NCBI GenBank assembly: GCA_030631415.1
Contig: DAOVLE010000159.1
Coordinates: forward strand, 1 to 12,278
Origin: JAAEQG01 sp023133475
Lineage (GTDB): Bacteria; Planctomycetota; Phycisphaerae; UBA1845
DNA length: 12,278 bases
Direction: 5' to 3'
The notes below the pieces were generated by a model. It searched no databases. It was not told the DNA's origin and was given only the letters and a program-made list of their open reading frames with translations. Below, one piece after another: positions 1 to 7,763 of the stretch (positions are counted from its first letter, which is position 1; every line of letters starts with the position of its first letter). The translations under genes and the position numbers were made by a program.

Positions 1-870
1 AACGAGGCGTTCGAGCAACTCAAGAACACTCTGGAGATGGAAGCGTATCGCTACCTGGAGCGTCGTGGGCATCATCGCTTACCGTATAGGGAATACGTGA
101 GGGCGAAGAGACTCGGCATCAACCTGCCCGAGGCCAAGCCGACGTTCTCCGTGGGTTTGCTTGGGGGCGGCGACCCGCCGGACCCAGTGGAGGTGGTGAT
201 GCCCAAAGACTTCCCGCTGGCCAAGTGCTATCGGTTCGATCCCGACTACCCGGGCGGGGCGGAGTGCGATGAGACCAACGTGCACCTGCTGGCAGCGCTG
301 GGCACATTCAAGGGGCCGTTCGTGCCGGTGAGCATTCACCGTAGGTACGACGGGTACTCGTGGGCCAAGCTGCCACGCATCGGCAAGGTCGAGGTGTCGG
401 TTGGCAAGGAACTCCACAGCGGATGGCTCTGGTCCGGTACATTGACGTGCGTAAGCTCGCTCACGATTACCGCACACGCCAGCGATGGTCGGGTGTTCTC
501 GTCGAAGGTGTGCATGGCCAAAGCGCCGCAGCCGCCTGAGAAGGCGCCCGACTGGGCAGACGATCATGTCCTGGTTACTCCGGAGGCGCAAGAATGTCTT
601 TCCGCTTCAGAGATCTGGTATCACCTCGGTGGATGGAGCGACGAGGGCGATACTTACGACACCCAGGAATTCCAGTTCCAACAGGAACTCGACCGCTTCT
701 GGATTCAACTCATCGGCCCCGATGAGCAGTTGCGGCGAGGCATCCTCGACACGCTGCAGCGTATCGAACAGAAATGGAAGTACGTCAAGGTGTTTCCCAA
801 CGGCAAGGTTCTGATCCGATTCCATGACGGTTCGGTGAAGAACATTTCCCCCGCCAAGTCCCACCACTAA
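1..870 (+). CDS. Unrecognised protein, 3' part (5' end outside window)
   Basis: The frame is open from the first base to the TAA at 868-870, giving at least 289 residues. The first ATG (position 37) has no properly spaced Shine-Dalgarno, and the codons before it are open (N-E-A-F-E-Q-L-K), so the true start almost certainly lies left of the window. Visible features are a basic stretch (LPYREYVRAKRLGINLPEA) near the left end, a central part rich in beta-type sequence (VPVSIHRRYDGYSWAKLPRI, then SLTITAHASDGRVFSSKV), a Pro-rich linker (APQPPEKAPDW) and an acidic/amphipathic C-terminal region. It has no signal peptide, transmembrane segment or clear catalytic motif in the visible part. It faintly resembles C-terminal regions I associate with large bacterial GHKL-type ATPases, but that is weak recall and should not be used as an assignment. 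It is the probable first visible gene of a + strand group with the two small genes that follow. Confidence 0.7.
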   Translation, partial: NEAFEQLKNTLEMEAYRYLERRGHHRLPYREYVRAKRLGINLPEAKPTFSVGLLGGGDPPDPVEVVMPKDFPLAKCYRFDPDYPGGAECDETNVHLLAALGTFKGPFVPVSIHRRYDGYSWAKLPRIGKVEVSVGKELHSGWLWSGTLTCVSSLTITAHASDGRVFSSKVCMAKAPQPPEKAPDWADDHVLVTPEAQECLSASEIWYHLGGWSDEGDTYDTQEFQFQQELDRFWIQLIGPDEQLRRGILDTLQRIEQKWKYVKVFPNGKVLIRFHDGSVKNISPAKSHH

Positions 871-910
871 TCGCCCAGCAGGGTTCCAAAGTCCCTGTTA
901 TTAGCCAGGA

Positions 911-988
911 GTCCGCGCACGTGTGCGGACCGGGTTGTATTTGGTTTCGATGGCACACTCACGCTGTGAAGCGTGCCATCTCAGGCAC
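911..988 (+). promoter_or_regulatory. Leader with two hairpins and an alternative pairing
   Basis: The 137-nt gap before the small gene at 1008 is highly structured. Positions 911-930 form a near-perfect 20-nt palindrome (GTCCGC/GCGGAC arms around CACGTG, with a single mismatched pair). Positions 949-956 (GATGGCAC) pair perfectly with 973-980 (GTGCCATC), enclosing a second small stem TCAC/GTGA (959-962 and 966-969). The strand 973-977 (GTGCC) can instead pair with GGCAC at 984-988, just before the ribosome site GGAGGTG (996-1002). No run of T follows either hairpin, so this is not a simple Rho-independent terminator. Attenuation, an RNA-end stabiliser or a protein-binding site are all possible; which one is not shown by the sequence. 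Confidence 0.4.
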
Positions 989-1007
989 AAAAACGGAGGT
1001 GCTAAAC

Positions 1008-1217
1008 ATGTTTGAATCACTGAATGATGTCGATTGGGATCTACTCCATCGGCAGAAACTTACCCTGCTGAAGCTGCGGCAACGCCAGCCGGAAGGCTCG
1101 GCTGAGGCGGACGCGCTGTCGGGAGTCATCCACCTTCTGGACGCGCTCCAGGACGACGCGGCGGCCATCAGTCGCTGGGCGTTCCCTGAACTGAAACAGA
1201 CGGAAGGAGGCGACTGA
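1008..1217 (+). CDS. Small acidic helical protein, unknown function
   Basis: This is a 69-residue protein starting MFESLNDVDW. The ATG at 1008 is chosen because a strong Shine-Dalgarno (GGAGGTG, 996-1002) lies five bases upstream; an in-frame ATG at 921 exists but sits in the leader palindrome without a ribosome site. The sequence looks almost entirely alpha-helical and charged, with a Leu-rich segment (LLHRQKLTLLKLRQRQ, residues 12-27) followed by a second helix (ADALSGVIHLLDALQDDAAAISRW). It has no signal peptide and no cysteine. The TGA stop overlaps the ATG of the next gene by one base (TGATG), so the two are probably translationally coupled and the products may act together. I do not recognise the family. 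Confidence 0.7.
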   Translation: MFESLNDVDWDLLHRQKLTLLKLRQRQPEGSAEADALSGVIHLLDALQDDAAAISRWAFPELKQTEGGD

Positions 1218-1507
1218 TGACCGCACAGAACCAGTGGTCCACGATCGCAGCGCGCGTCCTCTACGAGGCCTACCCCGACAACGATCTGTTGCCGATCGAG
1301 CCGCCCCATCCAGGCGAGCTCATTGGCGCATTCGCGCGGCGCGCCGAGCAGGCCGGGGACACACTGTTCCTGTTCCTGTGTCGCGAAGCCGACGACGAAA
1401 TAGACGCCGAAGAATACCTGTCGCGATTGGATCGCGCACTGCGGGACATCGACGCCGTCCGAGTTGCCTGTCACGCTCACAGTGGCGCAGGCACCGACAA
1501 CCTGTGA
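1217..1507 (+). CDS. Small protein of unknown function, coupled to the gene before it
   Basis: This is a 96-residue protein (MTAQNQWSTI…). Its ATG overlaps the stop of the preceding gene (TGATG at 1215-1219) and is preceded by GGAAGGAGG (1202-1210), which fixes the start. The N-terminal half includes PIEPPHPGELIGAFARRAEQAGDTLFLFLCREADDEID, a hydrophobic strand (TLFLFLC) followed by an acidic patch. The C-terminal half is an amphipathic helix (AEEYLSRLDRALRDIDAVRVAC). There is no signal peptide. The arrangement of one large gene followed by two small overlapping genes suggests small accessory subunits of the larger product, but nothing in the sequence identifies a reaction. The stop at 1505-1507 overlaps the far end of the degraded helix-turn-helix gene on the other strand, so this is the last gene of the + strand group. 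Confidence 0.65.
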   Translation: MTAQNQWSTIAARVLYEAYPDNDLLPIEPPHPGELIGAFARRAEQAGDTLFLFLCREADDEIDAEEYLSRLDRALRDIDAVRVACHAHSGAGTDNL

Positions 1508-1666
1508 AGTGTCCGGGTATTCCAGCAGTTTCTCAGGTGAGTACCACCGATAACCCTTTGCCTCACGCTACGGATGGAGTCGATCATCCCACCGACGCAC
1601 GGTTTTGGGCGACACGGACAACATCTCTGCCGCAACACCGACGCTGACAAGCCCATCCGACCTCAT
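1502..1666 (-). pseudogene. Relic of a helix-turn-helix (excisionase/MerR-like) gene
   Basis: The - strand from ATG 1666 reads MRSDGLVSVGVAAEMLSVSP, then KTVRRWDDRLHP, an amber stop (TAG, 1568-1570), and continues in frame as REAKGYRWYSPEKLLEY. This is the typical layout of a short HTH_17/MerR-type DNA-binding domain: strand, helix (VAAEMLSVS), recognition helix (PKTVRRW), then a wing with the usual G-Y-R-W-Y/S-P-E-K-L pattern. The start is supported by GAGG eight bases upstream. The stop falls at a position where related domains have a readable residue, and a TAC-to-TAG change would explain it. No partner gene (integrase) is visible. It could alternatively be a sequencing error in an intact gene, but the C-terminus would then run unsupported under the opposite-strand gene. 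Confidence 0.55.
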
Positions 1667-1883
1667 CGAACAACCTCGTACAGGGTTTGACCGAGGTTCC
1701 TGCTGCCCCCCGCCTGGACAGATCGGCCATCCGATGACAATCGCCAAGAAAAAAACGGCGGTGATAGAACAGGGTATGGGACGTTGGGGGGCAAGTTATT
1801 CACTGTCAGGGGGCACCCAAAACCGGCCACCGATGGGACATGTGTTAGGAAGGTATGGGGCAACCCGAATCCGAGCATAAAGA
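1667..1883. other. Intergenic stretch without a supportable gene
   Basis: I see no gene in this stretch. It holds the putative ribosome site of the degraded helix-turn-helix gene at its left edge, then G-rich DNA. The - strand around 1795-1850 (GGCCGGTTTTGGGTG, then TGACAGTGAATAACTTGCCC) is reminiscent of insertion-sequence end regions, possibly IS21-like. No terminal repeat pair or target duplication can be seen, so this is a weak impression only. A 71-codon frame on the - strand (1663-1878) has no ribosome site and an unremarkable composition and is not called. Confidence 0.4.
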
Positions 1884-1905
1884 AGGCCGCCCCGAAAGGC
1901 GGCCT
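1884..1905 (-). terminator. Rho-independent terminator of the - strand cluster
   Basis: AGGCCGCC (1884-1891) pairs perfectly with GGCGGCCT (1898-1905) around a six-base loop. Read on the - strand, the 3' arm is followed by TCTTTAT, a moderate T-rich tail. It lies 26 bases after the stop of the Ig/dockerin gene at 1932, exactly where the end of that transcript is expected. The other strand lacks a T tail, so it acts mainly in one direction. Confidence 0.8.
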
Positions 1906-1931
1906 GAAAGGTTCACGGATGGTTTGGCTGG

Positions 1932-3365
1932 TCAGGGACCAGCCGGGCCAGTGAAGGCCTCCTGAAATGCAGCGAAGTCTGCCATATCGATGTCATCGTC
2001 GGCAACATCAAAATCGAAAACGTCGCATCCCTCGCCAATCGGCCCACCGTCTGGACCCGTCATACACGCCACAAATTGCTCAAAATCAACCAAGTCCACG
2101 TCGCAATCTTCATCCCAATCGCCGAAGCCGGGGACGTTCACGGTCAACGTGGCTGGATCGCTGGTGACCGAGCCGCATTCGTTGGCTACGACCACGTCGT
2201 ACTCGCCGGCATCGTCGAGCGCAACCGGATCAATTTCCAATGTGTCGGTGGTGGTCCCGCTGATGTTCGGCCCATCCTCCAGATTCTCACCATTCTTGCG
2301 CCACTGGTACGGCGACTGGTAGGTGGTTAGCCGTTGGTGCTGTAGCAAACTGGAACTCGGGGTTGGATGCTTAGGCAAAGGGTCCTGATAGCTGGTGGCA
2401 AATCCGTGCTCCGACTCACCGAATGCGGTGGCCTGCGGATGTGAACCACCCCAATAATAACTGTGGGAGTCAGGCCACCCCGCCCCGATGATGTAAAACT
2501 GACCCTCTTGCAACGTAATGTCCAAAGGACCGGACGAGTACCACTGCTGGCCGGTTCCCGACTCGGGCACCGTTGTCTCGAAGATGAGGGTGTAAGGTCC
2601 AGCGCTCGTATCAGCCTCATAGACGTAAAACTTGATGGAGCCGGAATCCGTAATATGCAGGAAATGCTCGATTTCCGTGAGTTTCGTCGTCGTGGTAACG
2701 GCGTAGGAATTCCCGCGAAGTCGCGGGCCGGCACTCGAATTGGCCGTGGAACCGATGGTGTCAATCGCGGTAGCACTAATGGCTCCAGACGCCACCACCG
2801 TAAACGTCGCGGGGCCGCCTACGCAGGCAGTTTGGGGCGCGGGCTGTTCCGTGATGGCCGGTAACGGGTCAACGACCAACGTCGCCGGATTACAGCCGAC
2901 GGAGCCGCAAGCGTTGGTTACGACAACATCGTACATGCCTTCGTCACTGGGCACTACCGGGTCAATGGTGTAACAACTCTCCGTAGCTCCAGCAATGTTT
3001 TCATCATCCTTTCGCCACTGGTAGCTGAGCGGCAAAGTGCCGCCGGCGGTTACGCAGAATGTGACGGGATCACCTTCGCAGACCGTCTGGCTGTCGGGGT
3101 GGCTGGAGATGCTCGGTGCGGCGCACGACTGAAGCGCCCAGAAGCCGCCGGTCAAGGTGAAGCCGCCACCGCTGTGTACGACGCCCGCGTCGGGCTGACC
3201 GGTTGTGCCACCAAGGCGGAAGCCGCCGCCCTCATGGAAGGTCATGCCGCCGCCGTCTATCGTGTACCAGGTTAGACTGAAGCCGTCGTCCGCCTGCGCG
3301 AGGCTTGCGGACAGGATGACCAACAAAGTCATCGTGCCAAAAAGTCGAAATGTATCAGTTTTCAT
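1932..3365 (-). CDS. Secreted Ig-like/dockerin-like protein with a nested domain
   Basis: This is a 477-residue protein. The ATG at 3365 is chosen over an upstream in-frame ATG (3467) because it has GGAGGTG five bases before it and opens a clear signal peptide (MKTDTFRLFG…LVILSASLAQA, cleavage near residue 25). Order: signal; a Gly-rich module (28-77, GGGFRLGGTTGQPDAG) that I know from planctomycete secreted proteins; Ig-like repeat 1 (84-166); Ig-like repeat 2 (169-409), split by a ~153-residue insert; and a dockerin-like tail (413-477) with two Asp-rich loops (DWDEDCDVDLVDFEQF and DFDVADDDIDMADFAAF), likely binding calcium. The insert (about 197-349) is its own beta-rich domain (GNSYAVTTTTKLTEIEHFL, then KFYVYEADTSAGPY). 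The start overlaps the end of paralog D by 11 bases, suggesting coupled translation, and a terminator follows. It is probably an exported surface or matrix protein; the binding partner is unknown. Confidence 0.85.
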   Translation of the reverse strand: MKTDTFRLFGTMTLLVILSASLAQADDGFSLTWYTIDGGGMTFHEGGGFRLGGTTGQPDAGVVHSGGGFTLTGGFWALQSCAAPSISSHPDSQTVCEGDPVTFCVTAGGTLPLSYQWRKDDENIAGATESCYTIDPVVPSDEGMYDVVVTNACGSVGCNPATLVVDPLPAITEQPAPQTACVGGPATFTVVASGAISATAIDTIGSTANSSAGPRLRGNSYAVTTTTKLTEIEHFLHITDSGSIKFYVYEADTSAGPYTLIFETTVPESGTGQQWYSSGPLDITLQEGQFYIIGAGWPDSHSYYWGGSHPQATAFGESEHGFATSYQDPLPKHPTPSSSLLQHQRLTTYQSPYQWRKNGENLEDGPNISGTTTDTLEIDPVALDDAGEYDVVVANECGSVTSDPATLTVNVPGFGDWDEDCDVDLVDFEQFVACMTGPDGGPIGEGCDVFDFDVADDDIDMADFAAFQEAFTGPAGP

Positions 3366-4713
3366 CTTGCACCTCCGGTGTGTGTGTGGTTGAGACCTGA
3401 TCGTCTCCGAACTGGGCAACTTGGCCCAAGCCGGATTGATCGACAGCGCGGTCCCCATTGGGGCCAACGTGGGGAATTGTATCTTTCTCGTGTGGTTCCT
3501 TCAGCGTCCACCCCAGCCGGGCAGCCGTTTGCTCGTTGGGCGTGTAGTCCGGGTTGAGGATGCCGTTGTCCACCAGAATCTTACATAAAGCCTCGGGATA
3601 CTGGGTCCCATAAGGAACACCGCGAACCTCGGGGACATAGGCATGGTTTTCGCGAATCAGTTGCACGTCAGCATAGCCGCGGCGCACGCCGTTCACGAAG
3701 TAGTCGAACTCCACGTTTTCTTCGCCACGGACAACGATGCGCTCAAGGTTCTTCGATTCGATCCACAAGTTGGCCTTGGGTCCCATAGCCGTCACTTGAA
3801 CCGTGAGCCCTTCGCAATCGGTGACCAACCGAAACTCCTCCGGAACGTCGATAACGGTCTTACCGTTGACCAACTTGGACGACCCGCGGAAGTATGTGCC
3901 GGATTCGTTGCCCACCATGCAGAATGCGTGGACCTCCTTTGACGCATCACGGGGATGCGGCTGGCTGGTTCCCATCTTCCCGGTTCCACCCAGACCACCA
4001 ATGTAGTAGACGCCATAGTCGTCGTCGCCGCCCTGGCTAGTCGCACCAAGCACCCCGTAGTTGGCAACAGGACCGTCTGCAGCTCCGTAAACCCCTCGGC
4101 AGAAGTGCCAACCCGAGCCGGAGGCAAATCCCATGACTCCGGACCTACCCCCTGAAGCCCAGAAGGTGTCCTCAGATGGACCTTCGGATGTAATATAAAG
4201 GCCATGCCCAAGGCCCACCCAGATTTCACCCATGTGGTTGTGCCCTGATTCCGCGTATGGTAACTGGTCTGAGTGGTATCCATCCAGCGTATCCGCGTCA
4301 CCGGCATTGCCAGCGTACAGCGCGTTCGGCGCTGGCGTGAGCCGCTGGCGGGGAGGAAGCGGAGCCCAGGGGCCACCACCGGGCGGACAGCGGACGGAGA
4401 TGTCGAGCCAGTAGGCATCGCCCTCAAAGACGCCGGTGCCGAAGTCCACAACCACCGTGAATAGGCCGTCGGTTACGGTGATTGGGTTTTCTGGTGTGTA
4501 CGTTGCGATGCAGTTGGGATTGACGCTGCCGCCGGATTCAACGTCCCACAGCTCGAAATAGAAATCGCAGGGGCCGTCTACTGGGCTGTCGTCTAGCTCC
4601 AGCCTTCCTTGATAGGTAAAGGCGGTGCCGACAGCCTCCCGGTTGTCCGCCTGGGCCTGGGACATCAGTAGCCCCAGCGCACCAATCAGTGCAAAGGTCA
4701 TTGTTGATTTCAT
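3355..4713 (-). CDS. Secreted variable-core paralog D (distinct C-terminus)
   Basis: This is a 452-residue protein. The ATG at 4713 follows AAGGAGAAAGAAAC, a good ribosome site. Residues 1-22 are a signal peptide (cleavage after AQA). Residues 27-135 are the family's conserved N-terminal module (VGTAFTYQGRLELDDSPV, DFYFELWD, TDGLFTVVVDFG, WLDISVRC, PPRQRLTPAPNALYA). The core (136-250) differs from the other three and carries DTLDGYHSDQLPYAESGHNH, a stretch resembling phage tail-fibre segments, plus GVYG/GVLG/GVYY strands. The C-terminal part (about 275-345, VNGKTVIDVPEEFRLVTDCEGLTVQV) looks like the same fold as in A-C but is strongly diverged, with a unique tail (TPNEQTAARLGWTL and a hydrophilic end). 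It is the last member of the array, 64 bases after C, and its final codons contain the ribosome site of the next gene. It is probably a fibre- or adhesin-like envelope protein; function inferred. Confidence 0.85.
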   Translation of the reverse strand: MKSTMTFALIGALGLLMSQAQADNREAVGTAFTYQGRLELDDSPVDGPCDFYFELWDVESGGSVNPNCIATYTPENPITVTDGLFTVVVDFGTGVFEGDAYWLDISVRCPPGGGPWAPLPPRQRLTPAPNALYAGNAGDADTLDGYHSDQLPYAESGHNHMGEIWVGLGHGLYITSEGPSEDTFWASGGRSGVMGFASGSGWHFCRGVYGAADGPVANYGVLGATSQGGDDDYGVYYIGGLGGTGKMGTSQPHPRDASKEVHAFCMVGNESGTYFRGSSKLVNGKTVIDVPEEFRLVTDCEGLTVQVTAMGPKANLWIESKNLERIVVRGEENVEFDYFVNGVRRGYADVQLIRENHAYVPEVRGVPYGTQYPEALCKILVDNGILNPDYTPNEQTAARLGWTLKEPHEKDTIPHVGPNGDRAVDQSGLGQVAQFGDDQVSTTHTPEVQDEN

Positions 4714-4777
4714 GTTTCTTTCTCCTTACAAAAACGTGACAGGTTAAATGTGTGGGCCAACACCGGTCCTACAAACG

Positions 4778-6241
<1,464 letters not shown>

Positions 6242-6305
6242 GTTTCTTTCTCCTTACAAAAACGTGACAGGTTAAATGTGCGGGCCAACATCGGCCCTAC
6301 AAACA

Positions 6306-7661
6306 CTACGGTCTCAACGTGGCCGGTCTCTTCGCTGCCGGCTCTTCTCGTGGAGGGATGTAATGCACAGCCGACTCCTTTGGCTGGCCGTATAGCTCGG
6401 GGTGCAGGTACTTGCCGCGATGCTTTTCGGGCTTTTCTTCTTCAACGGGGATGCGGTAGCGCTCGGCGTAGAGGTCCTTGCGGATGCCGGTCACCTGCCA
6501 GGAAACCTCTACGTGGGGCTTGTCGGTCTTGATGATGAAGCGGTTGTCCTTAATCTTGCTCGCCACAATCGCCTGCGCAAATTGGCCGATGACGGTGAGC
6601 TGATACCGGAAGTCTTTGTTGAGTATCTCAAACCACTCCGGTAAAACTACCTCGGCGTGGCCGTTCGCATCGGTGATGACATTGCCGTTGTAGACATTCA
6701 TCATGTCCGGACTTTCGACGAAGGAGTGGTACAGGTACTTGTTGGTGGGATCGAGCGGGTGGTCGATCTTGAGTCCCCCTTTGCCTCCAGTCAGAGTGCC
6801 CGTTACATGCACATCACCGGCGAAGTACCCGGCATAGCCACCTGAGACGGACGTATTGCCGTATATAGCATACCTACCGCCATCCCCCCAAATACCACAG
6901 CCGTAAGGACTACCCACCAATCCTAGCACGCCGATGGTAAAGCCTTCGCTCGCCATTGCCTGCCCTTGAACAGCGGTGCCGCTAGGACTCTGCACGAATC
7001 CATAAACTCCACGGGTATATCCTGATGTTTTCACTGCTTCGCCATAAACGCCGATTCCATCAGGCGAACCCGAATTACCACTTACACCGCACTGGACACC
7101 AGACGCCGATATGCCGTGTCTACCACCACTGCATGATATGCCGTCCGCAGTGTGGCTAGAGGCATAAAAGGCGCCTGCGGAGCGATTTGATGTGGCGTCA
7201 GTGTTTGTAATGGTAAACACTGGGTCGTATGAAGAGTCCACCGCACCAGTGAAAGGCAACTGCAGATTGGCGGCGTGCAGGGCATTAGGGGTCGGCGTGA
7301 GCCTCTGGCGTGGAGGAAGATCGATGTAGGGATCAACCCCAGCCGGACAGCGCATGGAAATGTCCAGCCAGCGGGCCTCGCCAACGAAGGTATTCTCGCC
7401 AAAGTCAACCGTGACGGTGAACAAGCCATCCGTCACGGTGACGCCGTTGGTTGTGATGGTGCTGCCGACTTGTGAGCCGCCGGAGGCGGCATCCCACAAC
7501 TCGAACTGGAAATCACAGGATTCGTTCACGGGGCTGCCGTTCTGCTCCAGCCGTCCCTGGTAGGTAAAGGCTGTGCCGACCGGAGTCTGCCCGCTCACTT
7601 GCGTGTGGGACATCAGTAGCCCCAGCATGAGAACTAATGCGGAAGAAACTGTCCTTTTCAT
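6306..7661 (-). CDS. Secreted variable-core paralog B
   Basis: This is a 451-residue protein. The ATG at 7661 follows AAAGGAG at a spacing of eight. A signal peptide (MKRTVSSALVLMLGLLMSHT, cleavage near residue 24) leads into the conserved module (VGTAFTYQGRLEQNGSPVNE; FELWDAASGG; TDGLFTVTVDFGENTFVGEA), ending at PPRQRLTPTPNALHA (117-130). The core (131-271) has irregular Gly-rich strands (HGISASGVQCGVSG, GIGVYGEAV, RGVYGFV, IGVLGLVG, CGIWGDGGRYAIYG), a beta-solenoid-like pattern. The constant C-terminal part starts at GYAGYFAGDVHVTGTL (275-290). Residues 1-100 are identical to paralog A and the C-terminus matches A and C, while the core is its own. The preceding 417 bases are duplicated in front of A, and C begins 64 bases downstream. 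It is the same type of protein as A, presumably with different surface specificity; this is inferred. Confidence 0.88.
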   Translation of the reverse strand: MKRTVSSALVLMLGLLMSHTQVSGQTPVGTAFTYQGRLEQNGSPVNESCDFQFELWDAASGGSQVGSTITTNGVTVTDGLFTVTVDFGENTFVGEARWLDISMRCPAGVDPYIDLPPRQRLTPTPNALHAANLQLPFTGAVDSSYDPVFTITNTDATSNRSAGAFYASSHTADGISCSGGRHGISASGVQCGVSGNSGSPDGIGVYGEAVKTSGYTRGVYGFVQSPSGTAVQGQAMASEGFTIGVLGLVGSPYGCGIWGDGGRYAIYGNTSVSGGYAGYFAGDVHVTGTLTGGKGGLKIDHPLDPTNKYLYHSFVESPDMMNVYNGNVITDANGHAEVVLPEWFEILNKDFRYQLTVIGQFAQAIVASKIKDNRFIIKTDKPHVEVSWQVTGIRKDLYAERYRIPVEEEKPEKHRGKYLHPELYGQPKESAVHYIPPREEPAAKRPATLRP

Positions 7662-7698
7662 CTTTCGTACTCCTTTTCAAAACTACGATAGGCCAAGT

Positions 7699-7718
7699 GC
7701 GCCGACACGCGTCGGCGC
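7699..7718. promoter_or_regulatory. Palindrome in the leader of paralog B
   Basis: An inverted repeat, GCGCCGAC (7699-7706) and GTCGGCGC (7711-7718), with four bases ACGC between the arms, lies about 38 bases before the ATG of paralog B. The equivalent site before paralog A is a perfect 20-base palindrome; the B copy differs by one central base. It could be an operator or an RNA hairpin in the untranslated leader. No convincing -35/-10 pair can be placed around it. Confidence 0.45.
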
Positions 7719-7763
7719 GAACTCTCTGAATCTGGTATAGATGATTGGCAGGCTTGGTCCTCA

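Noticed and set aside
79..591. Long open frame on the - strand opposite the first gene
   Set aside because: It is antisense to a better-supported + strand frame, lacks a ribosome site and has low-complexity Arg/Pro-rich content typical of GC-rich shadow frames.
959..1480. 173-codon - strand frame opposite the small genes
   Set aside because: It runs in the same frame as the tail of the degraded helix-turn-helix gene but is antisense to two genes with strong ribosome sites; its composition is not protein-like.
1663..1878. 71-codon - strand frame overlapping the helix-turn-helix start by ATGA
   Set aside because: It has no ribosome site, no recognisable motif and an unusual composition; the overlap is probably chance.
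2316..2400. Frameshift explaining the odd stretch before SPYQWRKNG
   Set aside because: The residues up to QHQRLTT look like the natural end of the inserted domain, and the insert length is an exact multiple of three, so the frame is intact.
3363..3467. Upstream ATG (3467) for the Ig/dockerin gene
   Set aside because: The extra 34 residues lie inside the end of paralog D, have no ribosome site and would hide the signal peptide; the ATG at 3365 has GGAGGTG and a signal peptide directly after it.
6282..6297. GGGCC/GGCCC hairpin between paralogs B and C as a terminator or processing site
   Set aside because: The stem is only five pairs, has no T tail, and the matching position between C and D (4754-4769) breaks the pairing.
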